Made by a program: the position numbers and the translations under genes. From Pseudoneobacillus sp042683745 (GTDB lineage Bacteria > Bacillota > Bacilli > Bacillales > Cytobacillaceae): a stretch of DNA of 64,000 bases. The stretch's first letter is position 1. Every line of letters begins with the position of its first letter. The notes below the pieces were generated by a model, which was given only the letters and a program-made list of their open reading frames with translations, made no database searches and was not told the DNA's origin. Of the stretch, positions 1 through 8,186 are shown piece by piece. Where the stretch lies: contig NZ_JBHUJX010000036.1 of NCBI RefSeq assembly GCF_042683745.1, forward strand, positions 186,001 through 250,000. The letters run 5' to 3'.

Positions 1-55
1 TTCCGGGTGGCGAAGCATTTGCTTGTCGGGGCTGAGCGAGCCGCTTCCGCTTTTC
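1..55 (-). repeat. Mosaic hairpin repeat, copy 1 (cut by window edge)
   Basis: Read on the minus strand this matches the first part of the repeat at 36391-36568: a GC-rich AAGCGG block, then AGCCCCGACAAGCAAATG and CTTCGCCACCCGG. It starts directly after the stop codon of the ABC permease at 56-865. The rest lies beyond the window. Confidence 0.85.
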
Positions 56-865
56 TTATGAACCAGTACTCTTATATCGATTCAACCCCGCCATCCAAAA
101 CCAATAGGATAGTAAAAAGAAAACAAGCCCTACTAGTGGCGATAAGTAGCCGATATAGTCAGGAAAAAACGGTGTTTCTTTTTCTAAAATAACGGTTGAT
201 GGGAAGTAATTCACGAATCCAAATGGAATGATAAACGCTGTAATCATTTGAACGAGCTTCGGATATATCACTAATGGATAGTTCGTTAAATTACGTGCTG
301 GGTACATCGCTACCCAATAGAACTGCTCGGACTTCGTCGTCCAAAAGGCAAGGGCAGAAATGATCACAAGCATCCCCCCTTGAATCAATACCCCACCAAT
401 CACTGTCGATATTAAAAATAAAACCTTCCATAAGCTCCAGTTAATATCAAGGGCAAAACTCACCCAAAGGAACACGATAATCGAAAAAAGAAACTGTCCC
501 ATCGCAGCAATATCAAACTTCATCGACATAAAGTGGAAAAATGGATGTATCGGTCGTACGAGAAACCGATCAAAGGTCCCGTTCACGATATACGTATCTA
601 AACTCTTAAAATGGAAAAATAAAACGACACAAAATCCCCAGGAAACAACGGCCAACGCTAACAAAAACAACATCTCATAGAAGCTCCATCCTCCAAGGGC
701 ATCAAAACGATAGAGCATTACCCACATCGTAACCGCCATGCCCGTGTAAGCTGTAATCAGTCCAATAATCCTCATCACGAAGGCAAAACGGTATTGAAGC
801 TGGGCTCGTACACCTGCCGAAACAAGTTTCACATATAATGGTATGTAATTCAGTGCTGACCTCAA
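56..865 (-). CDS. ABC-2 type transporter permease (DUF990/COG3694-like)
   Basis: This is a 269-residue integral membrane protein with about six hydrophobic segments. It has the features of the ABC2_membrane_6 (DUF990) family, including the FDRFLVRPIHP stretch after the second hydrophobic pair. Such permeases work as a heterodimer with a second permease and a separate ATPase, usually for export of an unknown substrate. The partner permease lies 3 bp upstream on the same strand, so the two are co-transcribed. The stop codon touches a dispersed repeat. No ATP-binding subunit is encoded upstream; it may lie beyond the left edge. The family call is firm, the substrate is unknown. Confidence 0.85.
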   Translation of the reverse strand: MRSALNYIPLYVKLVSAGVRAQLQYRFAFVMRIIGLITAYTGMAVTMWVMLYRFDALGGWSFYEMLFLLALAVVSWGFCVVLFFHFKSLDTYIVNGTFDRFLVRPIHPFFHFMSMKFDIAAMGQFLFSIIVFLWVSFALDINWSLWKVLFLISTVIGGVLIQGGMLVIISALAFWTTKSEQFYWVAMYPARNLTNYPLVIYPKLVQMITAFIIPFGFVNYFPSTVILEKETPFFPDYIGYLSPLVGLVFFLLSYWFWMAGLNRYKSTGS

Positions 866-868
866 AGT

Positions 869-1672
869 TTATCCCCCCTGTACAATTACTTTCTGTGATG
901 CCTTATGCCAAACTAATCGTAAAATTCCATAACAAACTACAAGCCAAAATAATTGAACAGCAATGGAAAGGGCGATTTCCGTTCCAGAAATTTTCCCGAT
1001 AAAAATCGAGTTTGGTATAAAATATATTCCCTGAAATGGCATATAGATGGCCACTTTTTCAATCCATTCTGGAAAAAACCAAAGTGGAATAACCGATCCT
1101 GATAATAAGGACATCGCAAAATAAAAGACATCGACAATTCCCCCGGTTTCAACTAAGAAGAACGATAAAAGGCTAAATGACATTTCTATACAATAGCGGA
1201 TTAAAAAGCCGATAAATGCCGCGATGAAAAAGAACACCCACGTTTCCCATGATGTTGGTAATGTTAAATCAATGAATAAGAATACTAAGACATACACCGG
1301 TAATAAGGCAAACAGAAAGTAAAAGGCAACACTGCCAAAATCAGCAAATAAGTAACGAAGTGGAACATCAAATGGTCGCATTAATTCAAGCGCGATATCC
1401 CCTGTTCTTACCTTCTCCTGCATTTCCCATAGCGGCGTTCCTGCCCCGTTCATCCCTGATAAAAATTGACTGACCACGATATAGGTCAGCATCGAAGTGA
1501 AGGTTACCCCACCCGCTTCCTCTTTTCCTGCATAAAGAGCTGTCCATATCGAGCCCCACATTAATAGAAAAATAAGATTGTAGCCCATCCGTGAAAAAAC
1601 ATCGAATCGATAAACGGAAGAGCGCAAGAATGCCTTTTTCGTAAACGTCCAATACAATTTTGTTCTAAACAT
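869..1672 (-). CDS. ABC-2 type transporter permease (COG4587-like)
   Basis: This 267-residue polytopic membrane protein is the partner of the permease immediately downstream. The motif GDIALELMRPFDVPLRYL, near residue 95, is the counterpart of FDRFLVRPIHP in the partner and marks the COG4587 half of these exporter pairs. Related operons normally begin with an ABC ATPase of the COG4586 type, but here the upstream neighbour is an unrelated Gly/Pro-rich gene separated by a terminator. The pair therefore has its own promoter, and the ATPase must be elsewhere. Membrane location is clear; the transported molecule is not. Confidence 0.85.
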   Translation of the reverse strand: MFRTKLYWTFTKKAFLRSSVYRFDVFSRMGYNLIFLLMWGSIWTALYAGKEEAGGVTFTSMLTYIVVSQFLSGMNGAGTPLWEMQEKVRTGDIALELMRPFDVPLRYLFADFGSVAFYFLFALLPVYVLVFLFIDLTLPTSWETWVFFFIAAFIGFLIRYCIEMSFSLLSFFLVETGGIVDVFYFAMSLLSGSVIPLWFFPEWIEKVAIYMPFQGIYFIPNSIFIGKISGTEIALSIAVQLFWLVVCYGILRLVWHKASQKVIVQGG

Positions 1673-1750
1673 AAGCCACCTTCTACTAATTTAGTGATTT
1701 TTTAGACTATTTATAATATTTTAGCATATATTGGTTTTATTTTTTACAGT

Positions 1751-1786
1751 AAAAAGATCTGTCATCATGATTCGATAACAGATCTT
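1751..1786 (-). terminator. Rho-independent terminator of the 1792-2214 gene
   Basis: Minus strand: stem AAGATCTGT / ACAGATCTT with a 15-nt loop followed by a T run (A run at 1751-1755 on plus). It separates the small gene from the ABC permease pair. Confidence 0.8.
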
Positions 1787-1791
1787 CGTCT

Positions 1792-2214
1792 TTAAAAACA
1801 TTGAAAGGATTGAATACTTCTTAAATTGATACCAAAGTATACCCAGCCGAATCTTCTACTCCATCTCCAGCCAGCGACGGAAGTTCTTCCGACGAAGGTT
1901 GGAAAATACCAGAAGCTCTCACCTGTGTTTAACCAAACATACGTATTTCGGAATAAGCAGCCACGGATGCCACCTGGATCTACAGCAAATGCTTGTGCAC
2001 TAGTTTGCTGCGGTATAAACGATGGTGGTGGACTTGTAGGAGCTCCGCTTTGACCTCCACCTCCACCTGGGAATCCTTGTTGACCTCCTGGGAATGGAAA
2101 TCCTTGCTGTCCACCTGGGAACGGAAATCCTTGCTGTGGTGGAAATTGACCAGGTGGTGCAGAAGGTGGAAAGCTTGATCCACTTGGAAAGTTAGGAAAT
2201 TGTCGATAATTCAA
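1792..2214 (-). CDS. Gly/Pro-rich small protein of unknown function
   Basis: The protein has 140 residues. The N-terminal half is low complexity with repeated QQGFPFPGG units (two full copies and one shortened) and a Gly5 run. The C-terminal half is compact and aromatic-rich (RNTYVWLNTGESFWYFPTFVGR, in part), with several Trp and Tyr residues and Cys near both ends. I recall similar unnamed Bacillus proteins but know no function. There is no signal peptide or membrane segment. The start is TTG at 2214, nine bases after AAAGGAGG. A closer ATG reads only two codons (ATG CCT TGA) and its stop overlaps the TTG. A coat or matrix protein is possible, but that is a guess from composition. Confidence 0.7.
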   Translation of the reverse strand: MNYRQFPNFPSGSSFPPSAPPGQFPPQQGFPFPGGQQGFPFPGGQQGFPGGGGGQSGAPTSPPPSFIPQQTSAQAFAVDPGGIRGCLFRNTYVWLNTGESFWYFPTFVGRTSVAGWRWSRRFGWVYFGINLRSIQSFQCF

Positions 2215-2365
2215 GGCATTTGTCCTCCTTTAAATCTATATATTCCTTGTAGGATATGCAAAATACCTATAAAAGTGCTTATATAACATTAGAATAGTAA
2301 ACTTGAATCCAATCCTAATGTTCTAAACTAGGGTTGTTCGACAAGGTTATAATGGAAGAGAGTTT

Positions 2366-2470
2366 TATCCGTCTATTTACCTCTTATATCCACTCAAAAT
2401 GTCCGTATATCCGTCTTTTTTCTCCTTATATCCGCGCAAATTGGAAATATATCCGCCCTTTTCACAAATC
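2366..2470 (+). repeat. 21-bp phased TATCC array (array A)
   Basis: TATCC (mostly TATCCG) begins at 2366, 2387, 2408, 2429 and 2450, exactly 21 bp apart. The sequence between the motifs is not conserved. A looser AATCCG follows at 2467. The array fills the spacer between the double P-loop gene and the small Gly/Pro-rich gene. Confidence 0.8.
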
Positions 2471-2479
2471 CGTCACAAA

Positions 2480-3580
2480 CTATGACTCTCTTTCCGCAAG
2501 CTTCCCAATTTCCGCTTGGATTTTATCCTGAATTTCATCGACTACACTAAAATCCATGGCGCCAATATAAATTTTCTCAAGATCATCATGCAATGTTTTT
2601 GCGTTTGCTAAATGAGAGGTAGCTTCTTTCATTTTCTCTTTATAGCGGTTGGAAATGTCCCCTATGTCCTCAGCGAAAATCTCATCCGTTCCAGGTGCAA
2701 TGAGCGATTCATACATATCGATAATTTCGTCTGAATCATTACTTGGAAAATATTCATGTGGCGCGGTGCTGTCAAAAATGGCTAAGCCAATTTCTCTAAC
2801 AATGACCATATCGAGACTGTTTGGATCAAATCCACAGTGATATACCTCGACATCAAACCCTCTCTCTTCAGCGCTGGCTGCTACTTTTTTGAGCAGGGTA
2901 GATTTTCCGGAACCCGCTCTACCTTTTATAAAATAACGCTTAGCAAGATTCTCTGTTAAATTAGGAACAAAATCAACCGCTCCCTTTGGCGTAGCTGCTC
3001 CTAAAAAACGATGGCGCACATCCCCCGTTTTGTTTAATTTCATTTTTCCAAAAAACTTCTCAATTAAACTATTAGTCAGACTGTCCGCCTTCTCGAAGTC
3101 CATACTATTAATATAGATTTTTTCCCATTCATCATGAATTTTTAATGCTTCGGCAAATGTTGCATATGCGGTTTTAAAGGACTCTGAAATTTTTCCATTC
3201 AATTTTAAAATATTGCCTTTTTCTTTTGCTAGTTTGTCAGAATCCCATGCCTCACCTAAATTTATATACTCTTCAATCGCTCCAGCTGCAGTCGGCTCAA
3301 TGATATGTGGAGCTGTACCATCAACAACCCCTACCTTTAATGCAGGAATAATCACACCATCCACCGAGTCATTGTCTGATGAACAATGTAGCATTTCAAT
3401 GTCATAACCTTTTTTTGTCCACTCATCACCAATTTTTTTCATTAAGGAGGATTTCCCTGTTCCAGGACCGCCTTTTAAAATAAATAGTCGATCCAACCCT
3501 TTTAAATTGGAATCATACAAACTATGAAAACCACGAGCGGTGTTTCCACCTGCGAAATAATTTTTTATTTTACCTGCCAC
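2480..3580 (-). CDS. Double P-loop NTPase, PRK06851-type
   Basis: The 366-residue cytoplasmic protein is made of two homologous halves. Each opens with a Walker A motif: GGPGTGKSS at residues 37-45 and GRAGSGKST near 220-228. Each continues with a similar pattern (HC followed by an acidic stretch, then TAPH) and ends with a KIYI..MDF segment (residues 154-161 and near 339-346). This matches the uncharacterised Firmicute family known as PRK06851. The biochemical role is not established. The internal duplication suggests that one polypeptide forms the equivalent of an ATPase dimer. It stands alone, with a repeat array downstream. Confidence 0.8.
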   Translation of the reverse strand: MAGKIKNYFAGGNTARGFHSLYDSNLKGLDRLFILKGGPGTGKSSLMKKIGDEWTKKGYDIEMLHCSSDNDSVDGVIIPALKVGVVDGTAPHIIEPTAAGAIEEYINLGEAWDSDKLAKEKGNILKLNGKISESFKTAYATFAEALKIHDEWEKIYINSMDFEKADSLTNSLIEKFFGKMKLNKTGDVRHRFLGAATPKGAVDFVPNLTENLAKRYFIKGRAGSGKSTLLKKVAASAEERGFDVEVYHCGFDPNSLDMVIVREIGLAIFDSTAPHEYFPSNDSDEIIDMYESLIAPGTDEIFAEDIGDISNRYKEKMKEATSHLANAKTLHDDLEKIYIGAMDFSVVDEIQDKIQAEIGKLAERES

Positions 3581-3751
3581 TTTAAACTCTCCCCTTTCGG
3601 TGACATTTCTTCACCAACTATCTTATGCAAGGGGCTGTTATAGGTGAAAGCCTATTATTCTTTTAAAAAAGTAGGCTTGCCTTAGTTTTCACTTTATTTT
3701 AGGTCCTTTATTTAGCTGTAGAGGTTCGATCAGACAATGGGGAGATTTCAG

Positions 3752-3800
3752 AAAAAAAAACAAGTGCAGGCAGAAAAAGACTGCGTGCACTTGTTTTTTA
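3752..3800. terminator. Bidirectional terminator beside the alpha-glucosidase
   Basis: The stem ACAAGTGCAGGCAG / CTGCGTGCACTTGT has long A and T runs on its two sides, so it would terminate on both strands. The stop codon of the alpha-glucosidase lies in its flanking T run. Confidence 0.9.
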
Positions 3801-5456
3801 TTCACAAGAGTATACCCTTGTTTCGTAAGGCTTTAAAGGAATTGATCCAGACTGTTCATTCACTGCTACTGGGTAATTATTTAATAAAAGTTGTTTTAGC
3901 TTTAGCTCTTCCAAATCAAATGTGGCTTCCTGATTGGATAAGTTTGAGATCACGACAATCTTTTCGTCCTCTCCTGTACGTGTGTAGGCATAAATTCTTG
4001 CATCCTCTTCTTGGAGCAGCTCATACACTCCGTAAGTAAAGACTTCATTTTCTTTTCTCAAGCGAATCACTTTTTTATAAAAAGAAAGGATGGACGTCTC
4101 CTCTTGTTCTTGTTTTTGAACGTTGATTACTTCATAATTTGGATTTACCTTCATCCATGGGGTTCCCGTTGTGAAGCCTGCATTGGGCTCAGCAGACCAT
4201 TGCATTGGCGTTCTGCTGTTATCACGGGCAGATGCCCAAATGATTTCCATGATTTCTTCGTGTGGAACCCCTGCTTCTCTTTTTAGTCGATACATATTTT
4301 TTAGCGCTACGTCGTCATAATCTTCAATGGATGAGAACTGAACATTTGTCATCCCAATCTCTTGACCTTGGTAGATGAATGGTGTTCCTTGCATGAGGAA
4401 ATACATGGCAGCCATGGAGGTTGCACTTTCATACCAGTACTCGTCATCATTCCCCCAAGTGGAGACGACACGTGCTTTATCATGATTTTCAATGAATAGC
4501 GCATTCCAGCCGTCACGTTCAAGACCCTTTTGCCAGCGGGTCAACGTCTTTTTCAAGCCGACAATGTCCAAGTCTTTTTTCTCCTCTGCATCCCAAAGTT
4601 CAAGATGCTCAAATTGAAACACCATATCCATCTTGCCTTTTTCCTCACCAACCCATAGATGAGCATCCTCGGCTTTTACACCATTCGCCTCGCCAACGGT
4701 CATGACATCATATTTTCCGTATGTTTCATCTTTCATTTCTTGTAAAAATGGATGAATTCCCTCTTGATTCATATGCATCTCAAAGGAGGAAACATATTTC
4801 TCATTTTTCGGATTTGGCATGTCTGGTAAACCTGGACGCTTTTTAATATGGCTAATCGCATCGATGCGGAAACCATCAATTCCTTTATCGAGCCACCATC
4901 TCATCATACCGTAAATAGCTTCACGTACTTCTTTGTTTTCCCAATTTAAATCTGGCTGTTTCTTTGAAAAAAGATGCATATAATATTGTTCCGTCTTCAC
5001 GTCATATTCCCATACAGAACCACCAAAAATACTTTCCCAATTATTTGGCTCGGCTCCATTTTTTCCATCTCGCCAAATATACCAATCTCTCTTTGGATGG
5101 TCTTTCGAGGAACGGGACTCGATAAACCATTGATGCTCATCACTTGTGTGATTTGGAACTAGGTCGATGATGAGCTTCATTCCTCGACTGTGGACTTCAG
5201 CTAAAAGCTGTTCGAAGTCTGCCATCGTTCCGAAATCCTCCATTATATCTTGATAGTCTGAGATATCATAGCCATTATCGTCATTGGGTGATTTGTACAT
5301 CGGGCAAACCCAAATGACATCAATCCCTAAGTCTTTAATGTAATCTAAGCGGCTGATGATCCCTTGTAAATCTCCAATTCCGTCTCCATTTGAATCTTGA
5401 AAGCTACGTGGATAAATTTGATACCCGACAGCTTCCTTCCACCAATTTTTTTTCAT
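3798..5456 (-). CDS. Alpha-glucosidase / oligo-1,6-glucosidase (GH13)
   Basis: The 552-residue cytoplasmic glycoside hydrolase hydrolyses terminal alpha-glucosidic bonds of maltose or isomaltose oligosaccharides. The length and all GH13 motifs fit the MalL-like subfamily: region I DLVPNHT, nucleophile Asp199 in GFRIDA, acid/base Glu256 in VGEA, and Asp326 in ENHD. Residue 200 after the nucleophile is Ala. In this subfamily Val at that position goes with alpha-1,6 preference, and Ala or Thr with alpha-1,4 activity, so maltose-type substrates may be favoured. There is no signal peptide. The gene is monocistronic, with a LacI-type operator just upstream and a strong terminator at the stop. Confidence 0.92.
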   Translation of the reverse strand: MKKNWWKEAVGYQIYPRSFQDSNGDGIGDLQGIISRLDYIKDLGIDVIWVCPMYKSPNDDNGYDISDYQDIMEDFGTMADFEQLLAEVHSRGMKLIIDLVPNHTSDEHQWFIESRSSKDHPKRDWYIWRDGKNGAEPNNWESIFGGSVWEYDVKTEQYYMHLFSKKQPDLNWENKEVREAIYGMMRWWLDKGIDGFRIDAISHIKKRPGLPDMPNPKNEKYVSSFEMHMNQEGIHPFLQEMKDETYGKYDVMTVGEANGVKAEDAHLWVGEEKGKMDMVFQFEHLELWDAEEKKDLDIVGLKKTLTRWQKGLERDGWNALFIENHDKARVVSTWGNDDEYWYESATSMAAMYFLMQGTPFIYQGQEIGMTNVQFSSIEDYDDVALKNMYRLKREAGVPHEEIMEIIWASARDNSRTPMQWSAEPNAGFTTGTPWMKVNPNYEVINVQKQEQEETSILSFYKKVIRLRKENEVFTYGVYELLQEEDARIYAYTRTGEDEKIVVISNLSNQEATFDLEELKLKQLLLNNYPVAVNEQSGSIPLKPYETRVYSCE

Positions 5457-5481
5457 AGTAAATACCTCATTAGTTTAATTT

Positions 5482-5542
5482 GTGCAACCGATTGCACTTC
5501 GCTATATGCTTGTAGTTTACCGTTTTAAAACTTATTTTTCAA
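5482..5542 (-). promoter_or_regulatory. Promoter and LacI-family operator of the alpha-glucosidase
   Basis: On the minus strand TTGAAA (5537-5542) and TAAACT (5514-5519) are 17 bp apart. Just downstream, GTGCAACCGATTGCAC (5482-5497) is a 16-bp near-perfect palindrome of the GCAAnnnnTTGC type bound by LacI-family sugar repressors such as MalR. Binding there would block early transcription. No regulator gene is adjacent. Confidence 0.6.
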
Positions 5543-5660
5543 TTATTATCCAGACTAGTGAATTTGCGCTACTCATCTTTTGCCAATTTACACAAGAAAT
5601 AAGTAGCTATTATTTTCATATATATAATGGTGAGCAGTTACCAGGAAAGGAGCATGCTTT

Positions 5661-6308
5661 TTGGGTATTATATGGGGAGTGGATTCGGCTGCTAAAGTAA
5701 CAAAAGATCTATATGATTGTGTATTAAGTAATTTTGGAAAGCCAAGCTTTTGGGGTAGATACTTAACAAGGGTGCCTAATGCCTCAGAGGAATTAACAAA
5801 GGATGAAATTGAATTATTACATGCAAGTGGAACGAAGATAATGCCCATTTATAATAATTTTCGTGAAGCCCTTGGTTATGATAAAGGGAGAGTTGTTGCT
5901 CAAAATGCGGTATTCCAGGCAAAACGTCTTAGTATTCCAAAGGGAATTGTCCTTTTTGCCAATGTTGAACGATTTTTTAATGTGGATAAAGATTGGATTA
6001 AAGGCTATGTTGATGCCATGTTTCCGAGTGGTTATAAACCTGGCCTCTACCACGATCCTTTGCAGGGCGGATTTTCTACTGCCTATTGCCAAGCTGTTCA
6101 GGATAATAAAGAAGTAGCAAACCAAGCCATTCTTTGGAGTGCAGAACCCGAAAGTGGTGTGACGAAGCGAAGGCAAGCACCTGCTTATCAGCCTAAGAAA
6201 CCTCCTTGTAAAGCGAATGTGTGGGGTTGGCAATACGGACGTGATTCGGAAAGCTGCCCAATTGATACGAATTTAATAGACTCCAGACTCTTTAATCAAT
6301 TGTGGTAA
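5661..6308 (+). CDS. DUF1906 glycoside-hydrolase-like domain protein
   Basis: The 215-residue protein consists almost entirely of one DUF1906 (Rv2525c-like) TIM-barrel domain: GIIWGVDSA at the N-terminus, FWGRYL near residue 30, and WGWQYGRD near the C-terminus. The family resembles GH25 lysozymes and is found in secreted or spore and phage wall-associated proteins, but its activity is not well defined. No signal peptide is visible. The start is TTG at 5661, eight bases after AAAGGAG; the in-between ATG is out of frame. It is divergent from the alpha-glucosidase and has its own terminator. Confidence 0.8.
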   Translation: MGIIWGVDSAAKVTKDLYDCVLSNFGKPSFWGRYLTRVPNASEELTKDEIELLHASGTKIMPIYNNFREALGYDKGRVVAQNAVFQAKRLSIPKGIVLFANVERFFNVDKDWIKGYVDAMFPSGYKPGLYHDPLQGGFSTAYCQAVQDNKEVANQAILWSAEPESGVTKRRQAPAYQPKKPPCKANVWGWQYGRDSESCPIDTNLIDSRLFNQLW

Positions 6309-6321
6309 TATAATTCCTTAA

Positions 6322-6349
6322 GGCTAATCAGCGTGATTAGTCTTTTTTT
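6322..6349 (+). terminator. Terminator of the DUF1906 gene
   Basis: Stem GCTAATCA / TGATTAGT with loop GCG, followed by CTTTTTTT. Confidence 0.9.
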
Positions 6350-6453
6350 CATTCGCTAATTTTTCTGCTTAGAAGGATGCCCCATGGAAAATTGTCGTAA
6401 ATTATGATATATATACAGTTATCGAATGCTTTCGTAGAAAGAGGTTGAGAAAA

Positions 6454-8103
6454 TTGGAACACAATCCATCAAATTTTATACGTAATATTGTCATTGATGA
6501 TTTGAATACTGGAAAACGAGACAAGGTGATTACTCGATTCCCTCCTGAACCGAACGGATATTTACATATTGGACATGCAAAATCGATTGTCATCAACTTT
6601 GATTTAGCTGACGAATTTGGCGGAAAAACAAATTTGCGTTTTGACGATACGAATCCTTTAAAGGAAGATACGGAATTTGTGGAAGCCATTAAAGAAGATG
6701 TGAAATGGCTTGGTTATGATTGGGACGGATTATTCTTTGCCTCTGATTATTTTGAAGAAATGTATAGCCGCGCTGTTTTATTAATTAACAAGGGACTAGC
6801 TTATGTCGACGATTTGAGCATTGACGAAATTCGTGAATACCGTGGAACATTGACGGAACCAGGTAAAGATAGTCCATATCGTGGTCGTTCCATTGAGGAA
6901 AATCTTGAGTTGTTTGAACAAATGCGCAGCGGTGCTTTTCAAAATGGAGAAAAAGTATTACGTGCGAAAATCGATATGTCTTCTCCAAATATTAATTTGC
7001 GTGACCCTGTGATTTACCGTATCTCCCATACGGAACACCATAATACAGGAGACAAATGGTGCATTTATCCGATGTATGCTTTTGCACACCCATTAGAGGA
7101 TGCCATGGAAGATGTAACTCATTCCATTTGTACAATTGAATTTGAAGACCAACGTCCGTTCTACAATTGGGTGGTTGAGCATTGTGATATGAATAGCCAA
7201 CCACAGCAAATTGAGTTTGGTCGCTTAAACTTAACCAATACGGTCATGAGCAAACGCAAACTAAAACAATTAGTCGAAGAAGGCTTTGTCGATGGTTGGG
7301 ATGATCCACGGATGCCAACGATTTCTGGTTTAAGAAGAAAAGGATATACGGCAGATGCAATTAAGACATTTGTTCGTGAACTTGGAGTGGCCAAAACAGC
7401 TGGTACTGTTGATACCCAAATGCTCGAGCATTTCATGCGTGAGGATTTAAAATTGAAAGCACCTCGCACAATGGGTGTCATTGCGCCACTTAAAGTAGTC
7501 ATCACGAATTATCCTGAAGGACAAGTAGAAATGCTTGATGCGGAAATCAACCCAGAAAATCCAGATATGGGGATTCGTCAAATTCCTTTTTCTCGTGAAA
7601 TTTATATTGAGCAAGATGACTTTATGGAGGATCCACCGAGTAAATACCACCGTCTCTTCCCTGGAAATGAAGTTCGCTTAAAGCATGCTTACTTTATTAA
7701 ATGTGAAGAAGTCATTAAGGATACAGATGGAAATGTAGTGGAACTTCGCTGCACCTACGATCCAGAAACAAAGAGTGGAACAGGTTTTACAGGTCGAAAA
7801 GTAAAAGGAACGATCCACTGGGTGGAAGCAACTCAAGCCGTTCCAGCAGAATTCCGTTTATTTGAGCCATTAATTTTAGACGAAACAAGTGAAGAAGAGG
7901 ACAAAACCTTCTTAGACAAGGTAAATCCAAATTCTTTAGAGATTATCCAAGGCTTTGTTGAGACGAACATGAAAGACGTTCAACCACACGACAAGTTCCA
8001 ATTTTTCAGACATGGTTACTTTAATGTCGATCCAAAATTAACGAATGCCGACAAAATTGTCTTCAACCGAGTCGTTTCATTGAAAAGTTCGTTTAAATTA
8101 TAA
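6454..8103 (+). CDS. glnS: Glutaminyl-tRNA synthetase
   Basis: The class Ic synthetase charges tRNA-Gln with glutamine. It has 549 residues from the start chosen here (E. coli GlnRS has 554). HIGH is at residues 38-41, preceded by RFPPEPNGYL, and the second signature MSKR is near 265-268. The C-terminal half carries the two-barrel anticodon-binding region. The FPPEPNG loop and full length distinguish it from GluRS. TTG at 6454 is preferred: it sits nine bases after AAAGAGG, while the upstream in-frame TTG at 6445 abuts that site. It is a single gene with a terminator. Bacillus subtilis lacks GlnRS and makes Gln-tRNA through GatCAB, so the gene is an unusual addition. Confidence 0.95.
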   Translation: MEHNPSNFIRNIVIDDLNTGKRDKVITRFPPEPNGYLHIGHAKSIVINFDLADEFGGKTNLRFDDTNPLKEDTEFVEAIKEDVKWLGYDWDGLFFASDYFEEMYSRAVLLINKGLAYVDDLSIDEIREYRGTLTEPGKDSPYRGRSIEENLELFEQMRSGAFQNGEKVLRAKIDMSSPNINLRDPVIYRISHTEHHNTGDKWCIYPMYAFAHPLEDAMEDVTHSICTIEFEDQRPFYNWVVEHCDMNSQPQQIEFGRLNLTNTVMSKRKLKQLVEEGFVDGWDDPRMPTISGLRRKGYTADAIKTFVRELGVAKTAGTVDTQMLEHFMREDLKLKAPRTMGVIAPLKVVITNYPEGQVEMLDAEINPENPDMGIRQIPFSREIYIEQDDFMEDPPSKYHRLFPGNEVRLKHAYFIKCEEVIKDTDGNVVELRCTYDPETKSGTGFTGRKVKGTIHWVEATQAVPAEFRLFEPLILDETSEEEDKTFLDKVNPNSLEIIQGFVETNMKDVQPHDKFQFFRHGYFNVDPKLTNADKIVFNRVVSLKSSFKL

Positions 8104-8111
8104 TGTAAAAT

Positions 8112-8145
8112 GCCCTAAAACCTTAGTTGGTTTTGGGGCTTTTTT
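8112..8145 (+). terminator. Terminator of glnS
   Basis: Stem GCCCTAAAACC / GGTTTTGGGGC, then TTTTTT. Confidence 0.92.
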
Positions 8146-8186
8146 AAATAAAGTATTTTTAATGAAATAGAAAGCAGTTTTAACCC

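Noticed and set aside
5661..6308. Prophage endolysin
   Set aside because: The DUF1906 gene is isolated, with no holin, tail or integrase genes nearby.
6309..6453. T-box leader before glnS
   Set aside because: The gap is only about 145 bp, holds the terminator of the previous gene, and has no T-box sequence or specifier stem.
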